DNA from: Calliphora vicina | Lineage: Eukaryota; Arthropoda; Insecta; Diptera; Calliphoridae | Assembly (NCBI RefSeq): GCF_958450345.1 | Contig: NC_088783.1 | Span: forward strand, 57,450,395 to 57,514,394 | Length of the DNA stretch: 64,000 bases | Direction: 5' to 3' | Shown here: positions 34,583 through 45,198 of the stretch, in pieces | Numbering within the stretch: the stretch's first letter is position 1 | Layout: each line of letters opens with the position of its first letter | Position numbers and translations under genes: made by a program | The notes under the pieces: model-generated | Told to the model about the DNA's origin: nothing | Databases searched by the model: none | What the model saw: only the letters and a program-made list of their open reading frames with translations

Positions 34583-37334
34583 AAGTGCTTTGTTGTAGTA
34601 AGATTTGTTGTTTTTCCGGAGATTTCTGTGATTTCCATTTTCCCCCATTTTCAAAATTGCCCATTCAATTTGTCAATATTTTGTAATAATTTTCTTAATA
34701 ATTCCGTTAATGAATTAATTCATTGGCTTAATTACATTGTACTTCAAATGTATAAAATTCATTACTTTGAGAATTCATTCATTCTTTATAGAATCATTCA
34801 AATTTCCTTGAATTCAAATCCATTACATTACAAGCTAAAGAATTTTAGTTATGGAATGGATTTATTGCATTGAATGGCTAATATTTTTTAATTCCAATTT
34901 AAGGTTTTAATGAATTAATTAATTCGAACGTCTGCTTTATTTTTTGATTTTTTATTAATTTTTATAATTTTTAAATTTTTCTCGATTATTAAATTTTAAA
35001 AATTAAATTATTTTTGTAACACTTTAATTATTCATATTCTTTTAATTGTTTATTGCATTAAATAAATTTAAATAGTTAACATATGCTATTAATTTATCCT
35101 GTTTTTTCATTTTATTTGTCATAGAAATTCTTTGCAGTGTGTAATGTTGCCAGAATGTAAGCAATGTATGGGGAAGGGGTAGAGTGTTGCCCATACGTAT
35201 TAAGTTTTTTTGTATTATTGATGTTTATTGTTTTTGGGGAAAGCATTGATTGAACACATGTGTTTACATGTGTGTAGCTGTATGTATTTATTATTAAAAT
35301 GTCACTTTTTTTGTAAGTTTTGTTTACATTTTAATGAGAGCATTATTATTATTATTAAGGATCTCTTTGATTTGTATCAAAACATTAATAAACTCAAACA
35401 AAAAACACTTTTCATTATCCTATTAAATCACATCACCAAAAAAAAAAAACAAAAACACCAGGTTTTAAAAACCATTAACCACAAAAAAGGTAACAAAGTA
35501 AAAACTAATTTTATTTTTTTTTTTGTAAGGAAAAGTATGAATTAACATTGGTAGTTAAATTGTTTTTCTTTTGCACATACTATCTACATATATACACACA
35601 AAAACCAAGAAGGAAAAAAAACGATTTAAAGAAACGCTATGGTTTATAGACAGATAAATAGCTGGAGATGGATAAATGTTAAAAGGTATAACAAAAAAAA
35701 GTTTTGTTTTTTCACACTGTACAAAAAGCATACAGCAGCATACTACTGCTGTATGTAAGTACGTAATGTAATACACATTCTTCGTACAATATTTGTTTGT
35801 TGTTCTGTCGTTGTTGTTTTTTTTTTTATTCCTTTTTTTTGTATACTCTACATACAATAAATACACTACACTCACTACACAATGCACACACGGTAGCTAT
35901 TCTATAATGCTTTTTTTTTTAATATATATTTTTTTTACTTGCTGGCTGGTGTTTAATACGAAAAAGAAAAAATAACAAAAAAAAAAATTTTTTTTTTGTT
36001 CAAAAAGAAGAAACTTTTTTGTGCTGTTTTATTATTATAGGGCGCGCTTTGAATTACGAGGAACTTCTTTGGTTTGGCTTGCTTGGTTTATTTTCTTTTT
36101 TGTTGTACTTTTTGTGTTGCTTTTATGATTTTTTTTTTTTGGTTTTTTGTTCTACACACTATATTCTATTATAAAATACACACAAGAGCAGTCAGTATAA
36201 AAACACAACACACAATTCACACAATGCAATGCAAACGACGTTTCTTTACCGTATGTTTATTGCTTGCCTGCCTACTACTGCTGCTTGCTGCTATACTACT
36301 AGCCCTTGGCCACTAATACGTTTGCCTTTACCATCCATCCATGTACATTCGGTTGATGGCAGAGTCGTTGTTGTTTTTGTTGTTGCTATTATTGTTTTGA
36401 ATATATATACATGTGTGTGTGTGTATGCTTGCTTATGTGCTTTACACCACGCTTGTGTATTATTGTATTTGCTATAGTTAGGTTTTTTGTACTCTCTGCG
36501 CGCAGCGCTGCCAACTTCCCTTTCCCCTTCTTCTCTTTTTAAACAATTTATTTGAGTGTGTGTGTGTGTATTTTGTGTAAAGCGAAAAAAAAAACAGTTC
36601 AATATGTGTGTATGTTTTAATAGAGTGTTTGTGTGTGTAGAAAAGGAAAAAAGAAATAACCATTAATAACAACAACAACTACAAACATCGTCATCATCAT
36701 CGCCGTTGTCGTTGTCGACGACAATAAGAAGACAACAACAAATAATAACGAATGAACGAACAAAAAACGACGTAACTAAATAAACAGTGTTGTTTTGAAG
36801 CGTTTATTTTCTGTGTAATAAAGCGAGTTTTAATTGAAAATGCTCGTTAATGGTGTGAAATATTAAAAAAAAATTAATAAAAGCCCAGAAAATAATTTTT
36901 TTAATCTTATTTTTACAAAATCATTTTTATTAAAAAATTGTGTATAAAAATGAAGTCCGTGGAGGACTTAAATTATAAAAAATTACCACTTTATCGAAAG
37001 GTTGGCCAGAAAGAAACTAAAAAGTATACGCAATGGACACTCCTTGAAAAAACAATGGAAACTTATTTATTATTATTGCATTATTGAATCAATTAACCCC
37101 CTGAGTCTTCATTTGCCCTTATACGAAGTACAAGGTCCACAGGAACATATTTCTATTTGTATGAAATTTTATATGAATTTTTAGAAATTTTAGAAAAAAA
37201 AAATTATGTAATAACATTATTAATTTTTTATTTATAACACAATTAAGGGTAAATTCAAAGAACTATTTTGAAATGTTTTCATGAAAAGCCAAAAAAGTGC
37301 ATTTATTAATGATTTCTTGAAATTTCACTACAAG
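34583..37334. other. AT-rich intronic DNA with microsatellites
   Basis: Contains GT/CA microsatellites (36410-36425, 36555-36570), a CATCATCATCGCC stretch (36690-36720) and many T-runs. Several 60-118-codon frames here are compositional. No exon is supported, though an unrecognised 5' UTR exon of Dsp1 could lie here. Confidence 0.5.
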
Positions 37335-37342
37335 GTCCCAGC

Positions 37343-37531
37343 TAGAGTATCCAAAACCGAAAACCGGTTTTTTTATCTTTGTAATCTCGACCTGGAAAAA
37401 TTTAATATAGACCTAAACTGGTTTACCGGGTTTTTTTATAAGATTAAACCCGAAACCGGTTTTTTCAAAAACTCACTTTTTCAGTTAAACCGAAAACAGG
37501 TTTTTGAATTTGTCTTTTTTTGGACACTCTA
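37343..37531. mobile_element. hAT-like MITE, 189 bp, 8-bp target duplication
   Basis: The left end TAGAGTATCCAAAA pairs with TTTTTTGGACACTCTA at the right. The interior has repeated AAACCGGTTT palindromes. It is flanked by an exact 8-bp repeat GTCCCAGC (37335-37342 and 37532-37539). An 8-bp duplication and TAGAG ends are typical of the hAT superfamily; assignment is by structure only, with no transposase. Confidence 0.8.
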
Positions 37532-37539
37532 GTCCCAGC

Positions 37540-39799
37540 GGACCTTTTCACACAACACCTGTAAAATCTCAATAGAAACTAAACTTGAACTGTTTTTAAA
37601 CGATTCTAGATACAATTTCCTTGGAACACATGTTGGGGTCCGATATACTTCCCATGGAACATCAAGGAGTAATTTGAGTTTGAAAAGGAAAAAGGTCCCC
37701 TTCTCACCCATCGGAGGTTAATAGAATCAATCATCTCCTTTGAAGTAATTAATCATTATATATAATATAATAACCACAATAGTTTCCATTGTTTTGCCAG
37801 TGCTAAGTAGTATACGATCATTTTTTTTTTTTTGTTAAATGCTGTAATTTACTATATTTTTACATCGTTTTCTTAGATATTATTTTTGTTTTAGTCTTCT
37901 TACAGAAGTTTAAAAGTTTCCATTGTTTTGCCAATGCTTAACAATATAACCATATTCTATTAATATATTAAACGCTGAAATCTCCTATATTTCAATAGAA
38001 AACCCAGGAAATTTCAATTTACTTTAGAAGAAAAGTTTCCATTGTTTTTCCAATTCTAATATTTACTATATTTTGATAGAGAATCTGGTAATATGAAGCT
38101 GATTTTGTTACAAAAACAAATAATAAAATACTAGTGTTTTAAGTAATTGCTGCATTTCTGTTATAAAATCCTATTAGAAATCTAAAATTTCTCTACAAGC
38201 CACCTAAATTTATAAAGCCTTTGCATTAAAATTAAAAAAATCGCTAATTTTGTTTTTGGCAAATACGAGCTTTTTTGAATTGCTATTATTGACAACCTTG
38301 AAGATTACCAAAAACAAAAAGAAAACACACAGCAGAATTTTCCTATACACTCATTTCAATTGAGTGGTGGTTCTTTCTTTCTTCTTCTTGTTGTTGTTGT
38401 TTTTGTTTATGTGGTGTTGTGTTTAGTAGCTTCGTGTATTCGTATTATACATAACGAGGTTCGTGTGTGTGTATATCTATTGTGTGCATATAATGGGTTT
38501 TGTTGGTGGTGATGTTGTTGTTGTTGCTGCTGGTTTTTTCTTATTTCTATATACCATGTGCTAACTTGCCCTGCCTGTATTGTTGTAGTTTTTGCTTTTA
38601 TTTATTTATTTTTTTCTTTTTGTGTTTGCTCTCTTGTCTCTTTGCATTGTTGCCCTTCGAAACTTTAGCTGTAGTGTTTTCTAATTTTTTTTTCTTTTTT
38701 TTTTTATTTCGACTTGTAAAAGTATGTTTGGTTGGTTGTGTTGTATGTTTTATGTTGTATTTAGAAATTCTTGTTCATTTGTTTATGCTTCTTCATCGTC
38801 ATCATGATGATATTTATAGTTTTCTTCTTATTGTTGTTAATAATGAAGTTATTTGATTAAGAGTACGTGTTTTTTTCTGCATTTTTCTTTATTATTTGGC
38901 GTCATACAGTGAAAAAGTTTTTCTTTTTCTTAAACAATGACAAAAAAAATCTATACAACAAAGTAAGTAGCAGTCATTTAGTAAAAGCAAAAAAAAGAAG
39001 AAAACAAGATGTGTAACAAAAAGTACAACAAAATATATGGTAGCAAATGTTGTTGTTGTTTTTGTCGTGTTGCAGCTTTGCGCACCAGCAAAAAAGCGAA
39101 CAAAAATCGACCGGCTGGTTTGATTATAATACGAAGGACCATTTAAGCTTAAGGGAGTTGCCAGATTGTTATTAAGTATATTTATATTTGTATATTTAGC
39201 AAAGTTTAATGGGTATAACGATAATTATGTTAATTTTAAGTTTCTTTCTGCTTTTTGAAAGAATGTGAACTGAAATGTTTAACAAAAAAACTTTTATAGG
39301 ATGTGGTTATAAATTTTAAAATTTATGTACTAGTTTTTCGTTACTTATTAGCATTGGCAAAACAATGGAAACTTTTGAAGAATGTTTAAGAAACTATTGA
39401 AAAAGGAATAAAGTAAAATTTTTTTTTGTACTTTTTATGAAATAAGAAATTTCCCCCCTGGATCCGCGCCAGCCTTAATTTAACTTTTTCCAGGGAATAT
39501 ATCCTTGAATTTGTCCCTTTTAATTGCAAGTGTTAAATGAACTGTGCAAGCTCGATTAGTCATGTTATCTAAAGACTTAGGCATCTTGCAGTAATAAAAC
39601 GATGTTAAGAGCTGGAGCATGATCAATGTTTGAGTTAGTTCTCTAACGATTTTGGCAAACAAATGTTAGTTTATTACACGGAATTGGAAGTTCTTCTAAA
39701 AAAACTCTGATGGGAAGGTAACAAAGTGATAAAGAAATAAAGAAATAAAAGTTAAAAGATATTAAAAGTCAAACTTTGAATAAGGTTTAGGCCAAACTA
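37540..39799. other. Intronic DNA with dispersed GTTTCCATTGTTTTGCCA copies
   Basis: The motif GTTTCCATTGTTTTGCCARTGCTA occurs at about 37784, 37914 and (weaker) 38034. It occurs in inverse at 39351-39375, with a partial inverse relic (AAAACAATGGAAAC) at 37050. The rest is T-rich with GTT microsatellites (38385-38400, 38500-38530, 39045-39065). No gene is supported. Confidence 0.5.
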
Positions 39800-40890
39800 G
39801 TCCTCTTAAAAATTCTCGGATTAAAGCAAAATTATTATTTTTAAAGGCCTACGATTGTAGCTAAATAAAGACACTATAACGATTTATGATTGAAGCTAAA
39901 GCAGGATATTTATAAAGATCTCAGATTGTAGCTTAAGGAAGACATTGGAAAGACCAACGATTGAAGCTAAAGGAAGACCTTATATTGAAGCTAAAGGGAG
40001 ACATAATAAAGATTTATGATTGAAGCTAAAAGAGGAAATTATAAAGATCTCAGACAGAAGCTTAAGGAAGATATTGGAAAGACCGACGATTGAAGCTAAA
40101 GGAAGAAATTATAATGATTTATGATTGATGCTAAATGAAGATATTTATAATATCTCAGATTGAAGCTTAAGGAAAATATTGGAAAGACCTACAATTGAAG
40201 CTTAAGCAAGACATTATAAATATCTCAGATTAAATCTTAAGGAAGGCATTGGAAAGACCTACGATTGAAGATTGAATCAAAAGGAAGTCGTTGTAAAGAC
40301 CTTATATTGAAGTTAAAGGAAAATATAAAGATTTACGATTGAAGCTAAATGAGGACATACGATTGAAGGCATTATTGAAACTTAAGGAAGACATAGGAAA
40401 GACTTACGATTGAAGCTAAAGAAAGACATACATAATAAAGACCTTATATTGAAGCTAAATTAAGACATTATAATGATCTCAGATTGAAGCTTAAAAAAGA
40501 TATTGGAAAGACCTCCGATTGAAGTTTAAGAAAGACTTTGGAAAGATTTATGATTGAAGATAAAGGAGGACATTTATAAAGATCTCAGATTGTAGCTTAA
40601 GGAAGATATTGGAAAGATGTCAGATTGGAGCTTAAGGAAGACATTGGAAAGACCTTATATTGAAGCTAATAGAAGGCATTATAAAGATTTACGATTTAAT
40701 CTAAAGGAGGACATTAGAAAGACCTAACATTGAAGCTTAAGGAAGACACTGGGAAGACCTACAATTGAAGCTAAACGAAGACATTATAAAGGCCTTATAT
40801 TGATGCTAATGGAAAACATAAAGACCTACGATTAAAACTGAAGGAAGACAATTTAAAGACATAAGATTGAAACTACAGAAATAATGTAAC
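39800..40890. repeat. Degenerate ~36-bp minisatellite
   Basis: About 27 imperfect tandem units of the form GATTGAAGCTTAAGGAAGAC followed by ATTGGAAAGACCTAC (alternating with ATTATAAAGATTTAC). Unit length varies by a few bases, so no reading frame survives. No flanking inverted ends are seen. Confidence 0.8.
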
Positions 40891-42555
40891 CTAAGATTCC
40901 TTTGTTTTGTTAATATCCTAATAATGATAACTTTTTAGTTTGTTTTCTAATTCCAGAATTTACTCCAAATTTCTGGCATCACTTACATTTAACGATGATT
41001 GACCTTTGTGAGGAAATAATAAAGAAAAAAACTCAATACTCAACATGAACTTTCGTGTTTTGCCACATAAAAGAACAATCAAACAATAGTAATACAAAAA
41101 AAGATTTTGCAACAAATTTAACGCGTGCAAAATTATTAACACACTAGACAAAGGACATTCCCCCTAAATTCCCTTTTATAACTGTTTTTCTTTTTTCGTT
41201 TGTAAACACAACAAATAAACAAAACATTTTTTGCACAATTATTTAGCCTTGAATTTTTTTTTTTTTTACCTACAAAATAAAATTGTATAGTACTATGTGT
41301 TGTTTGCACATTGTCTATGAATAACTCTACTCAAAAAAAAACCAATAAAAAAACCCTTTTTTCCGAAAATAAAAACTTTTTGTTAGAAATAACAACAACA
41401 CACCAACAAAAATTTGTGTTGAATAAGAAAAAAAAATCCCCCACATTACAATGAAAAAACAAGCCAGAAAAGGTTATAAAACAATGCAAATAATTGAAAA
41501 CATAGATACAAATACACTACACACACACTTGCAGTTAATGTTACCAGATAGCTTAGCAACAAAATTTTAAAAAATCGTCAACATTTTTATACAAAAAAAA
41601 ATTCAAAATTTTATAAAAATAGGCTGTAAATATAATTTTGTTAATTAAAAGCAATAAATTTAATAAAAAATATTAAATTTATTAAAACTAATTAACAAAA
41701 TTTGGTACAAAAATACATATTTCACTAAAAAATTAATAAAATTAGTGAAAAGTCAATATTTACAATTGTTTAATCTGGCAACAATGCACACACAAAATTG
41801 CAAGTATGGATGGATGGATGGGTGTGTGTTTGTGTGTATGAACATTCAACTTGAATGATTAACATGCTGCTGAGTGACGTGATGGCGGTTGTTGTCATCT
41901 CAATTGCATTGAGCAAATAACACGAGAATCATAAGAAGAAAATACCAAAAACAACAACAACAAGCATGATTTTTATAAGGTTTATTTATTTGTTTGTACA
42001 ATTGTACACACACAATTCAAACCCTCCTCGGATGAAAAGGAAAACACAACTTTATGACTTTTTTTGTTGTATGCTGTGTGTGCTGTGTGTTTATGTATGT
42101 GATTTGCTATATTGAGTAGTTAACATAAAAGAAAAGTGTAAAGAAATACAAAAGAAACGAAACAATAATAAAGACAACACAAAAACAAATACACTTTGAC
42201 GCCTGCAGGTGTAAATTTAAATTGAGCTAATGTTAATGTACATATTATTATTGTTGTTTTTGTGTTTACATTTTTTATTTTATTTCCTTTTTTTTTTTTT
42301 TCGCAAATTCTAAGAAACAAAAAGTTCATTGACTTGCAAGGGATTTTTTTACTACATGTGAAATTGAATAAAGGAAAGCAGAGGCACTATGATGAAAAAA
42401 ACCCAAATAAAAATGACCTAATTATAAAGAGGAAGTTAAAAAAATTAATATAAATACAATTTGTGGTATTTCTTCGCTATTATTTTATAATTAAAGTAAA
42501 GTGTTATAAATTATATGAATGAATGGGTGTTTTAAGAGTAAAACAAATATTTATT
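40891..42555. other. AT-rich intronic DNA without recognised features
   Basis: Contains a GGATGGAT/GTGTGT microsatellite (41810-41835) and GCTGTGTGTG (42070-42090). No gene or element end is supported before the TA flanking the Tc1-like element. Confidence 0.5.
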
Positions 42556-42670
42556 TACAGTGAGTGACAATATAAAGGAAACTTTTTTGAGAACCACATA
42601 GTACTTATGAGGCCATCAGTGTAAAAGTGGTGTATCCTATAATTTTGGTTGGTTGCTGTTCTGGTGTAAA

Positions 42671-43913
42671 GGTAGGGTCATGCATGACAAATATTTGACG
42701 AAAAAGACGTAACCACTAAATAAAGTTAATTTGAATTCAATACAAAAAAAAAATAGTTTTATTTGATGCTGTTTGATCTTACAAAACACTTGTAAGAGTA
42801 AACATGTCAAACAAATTTGTGTCTTTACTATAGTCTGGACTATAGTCTTTACTATAGTCTGGACTATAGTCTTTACTATAGTCTGGACTATAGTCTTTAC
42901 TATAGTCTGGACTGTAGTCTTTACTATAGTCTGGACTGTAGTCTTTACTATAGTCTGGACTATAGTCTTTACTATAGTCTGGACTATAGTCTGAACTATA
43001 GTCTTTACTATAGTCTGGACTATAGTCTTTACTATAGTCTGGACTATAGTATTTACTATAGTCTGGACTATAGTCTTTACTATAGTCTGGACTATAGTCT
43101 TTACTATAGTCTGGACTATAGTCTTTACTATAGTCTGGACTATAGTCTTTACTATAGTCTGGACTATAGTCTTTACTATAGTCTGGACTATAGTCTTTAC
43201 TATAGTCTTACTATAGTCTGGACTATAGTCTTACTATAGTCTGGACTATAGTCTTTACTATAGTCTGGACTATAGTCTTTACTATAGTCTGGACTATAGT
43301 CTTTACTATAGTCTGGACTATAGTCTTTACTATAGTCTGGACTATAGTCTGGACTATAGTCATTACTATAGTCTGGACTATAGTCTTTACTATAGTCTGG
43401 ACTATAGTCTGGACTATAGTCTTTACTATAGTCTGGACTATAGTCTGGACTATAGTCTTTACTATAGTCTGGACTATAGTCTTTACTATAGTCTGGACTA
43501 TAGTCTTTACTATAGTCTGGACTATAGTCTTTACTATAGTCTGGACTATAGTCTTTACTATAGTCTGGACTATAGTCTTTACTATAGTCTGGACTATAGT
43601 CTTTACTATAGTCTGGACTATAGTCTTTACTATAGTCTGGACTATAGTCTTTACTATAGTCTGGACTATAGTCTTTACTATAGTCTGGACTATAGTCTTT
43701 ACTATAGTCTGGACTATAGTCTTTACTATAGTCTGGACTATAGTCTTTACTATAGTCTGGACTATAGTCTTTACTATAGTCTGGACTATAGTCTTTACTA
43801 TAGTCTGGACTATAGTCTTTACTATAGTCTGGACTATAGTCTTTACTATAGTCTTTACTTGGTTACAGTGGTTACGCTTTTTTGAGCAAATATTTGCCAT
43901 GTGTGACCCTACC
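42671..43913. mobile_element. Nested terminal-inverted-repeat element carrying a satellite
   Basis: The left arm GGTAGGGTCATGCATGACAA then ATATTTGACGAAAAAGACGT and AACCACT (42671-42718) is matched in inverse by the right arm (about 43863-43913, ending TTTGCCATGTGTGACCCTACC). It is flanked by TAAA on both sides (42667-42670, 43914-43917). Nearly all the interior is the 24-bp tandem repeat. No coding capacity; superfamily unassigned. Confidence 0.7.
42823..43859. repeat. 24-bp satellite array, ~43 copies
   Basis: The unit is CTTTACTATAGT joined to CTGGACTATAGT, i.e. two 12-bp half-units sharing the palindrome ACTATAGT. Most of the array is perfect; a few half-unit slips occur (e.g. 43200-43240, 43345-43355, 43405-43420, 43440). 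The long open frames across it (repeated YSLD, TIVQTIVK) follow from 24 being divisible by three and are not genes. Confidence 0.95.
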
Positions 43914-44021
43914 TAAAGGAATGTATGCCTTGCATTACCAACTATCAATATTATGTGCAGTAAGCCAGCTTTTGGTATTCAAAAGCAGATGGAGCATAAT
44001 ATACATAACAAAGTAATAGAG

Positions 44022-44075
44022 CAAAAGTGGTGTAAGTTACCCCTAAGTAAATAGTTTGGGGTTACACCACTTTTG
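44022..44075. other. Perfect hairpin
   Basis: CAAAAGTGGTGTAA then GTTACCCC, a 14-nt loop, then GGGGTTACACCACTTTTG. It lies inside the Tc1-like remnant. AAAAGTGGTGTA also occurs near its left end (about 42626), so this may be a subterminal repeat or another nested relic. Confidence 0.6.
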
Positions 44076-44405
44076 ATCTAATAGCATCATAGTCTGCTTT
44101 TACACAGGCCAAGTTTTTTTGCCGCAAGTCTGAGTTTATAGGAGAGAGAAGCAAAAATAAAGAAGAGTGGTACACAATTGCTTGTACTGGCAAGTCTCTT
44201 CTTTAATTTAATAGCATAGTTTCTTTATTAACAATCTAAAATTGGAAAATGGTTGTGGCTGAGCTTGGACTTATTTGTAAAAAAAACCATACTGCTCGTA
44301 GGTATACAATTTGCGAAAGATTTGAGAAAGAAATAGAGCACAGAGGGGTTAGTCCCTAGTTCTATTCGAAAGTAAATCTTTTCGAATTACAATGTATTAG
44401 CACAC

Positions 44406-44470
44406 ATTTTCGGTAAACGCTCTGTTCTCTTTTCGGACGAATCCAAATACAACAAGGCGACTATTGTCAG
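44406..44470 (+). pseudogene. Tc1-like transposase fragment
   Basis: The plus-strand reading IFGKRSVLFSDESKYNKATI contains LFSDES, the block around the first catalytic aspartate of Tc1-type DDE transposases. No continuous frame connects it to N- or C-terminal domains. It is a dead relic, placed with moderate confidence because the motif is short. Confidence 0.5.
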
Positions 44471-45198
44471 AATTTTGCTTCAATTGCAAGAGTTAATATA
44501 GCATCAACCGAAAGGGCCTTTCTTTACATGCTCTTCGTTTAGCTTCTATAGCAATTTATACCAATGTATAGTCAGAATTTTGCTTCAATTGAGATGAGTT
44601 GATTCGGTGATTTCGAACTTGAGCCCTGATAGAAAATCTGAACTAATTCTCGCATTCGTATACGTGCGAATATTTGGGTACGTTCGTAAATGCAGTAAAT
44701 TTGTGCATCACTGCCGCAGTTATGCCAAGTTTTGTTGCTGATGCGTGATCAGCTGTTAAAGATGCTTTGCTACTGCGCAACAATTGCACAGAATTTTCTT
44801 TTTCGAACTCTGCAAAATTTTCGGCGTATTTATTCCTTTGTTATTTCAAAGTCCGGCTTAATTTTTGACAGCACCTTTCCCCACAAGACCGACTTTTTAT
44901 CTTTCTTCCTGGAACTTTGATTCCATGTCCAACCTGGTTCTTATTATTAATTTTTGAATATTAAACGTAAAATCTTCCTCGGAGCTACAATCCATTTTTC
45001 CACAATAGGTATAAAATTTTCATTTATTTTAGTTTTTTCAACAAAATATTCTAAAACGCGCACTATTGCAACATTTGCGGCAGCACTGCAAATTGTTTGC
45101 AACTTAAAGCTCCTGAGTGTTACAGAGAATTTACAACTCAAGTTTAAAAGTGAAATAACACTACTTCATAATAGACGATTGTTTTGTCACTCACTGTA

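Larger units (their letters stand above)
42558..45196 (+). mobile_element. Tc1/mariner-type transposon remnant, 2.6 kb, with nested element
   Basis: The ends are CAGTGAGTGACAA (42558-42570) and its exact reverse complement TTGTCACTCACTG (45184-45196). Each is followed outward by TA (42556-42557, 45197-45198), the Tc1/mariner target duplication. A transposase relic around 44406-44470 reads in the plus direction. The element is broken by a nested inverted-repeat element with a 24-bp satellite (42671-43913) and by stops. Family placement comes from the TA duplication, the CAGTG-type ends and the SDES motif. Confidence 0.7.

Noticed and set aside
38500..38856. 118-codon hydrophobic ORF resembling a membrane protein
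   Set aside because: Its hydrophobicity is explained by a T-rich strand and GTTGTT microsatellite; no conservation can be argued.
42773..43900. Long open frames with repeated YSLD and TIVQTIVK, up to 225 codons
   Set aside because: They arise because the 24-bp satellite has no stops in these frames; no start context, no unique sequence, both strands open.
44134..44410. Possible N-terminal Tc1 transposase segment
   Set aside because: A short frame (MVVAELGLICKKNHT...) is open but shows no recognisable helix-turn-helix pattern; not enough to annotate.
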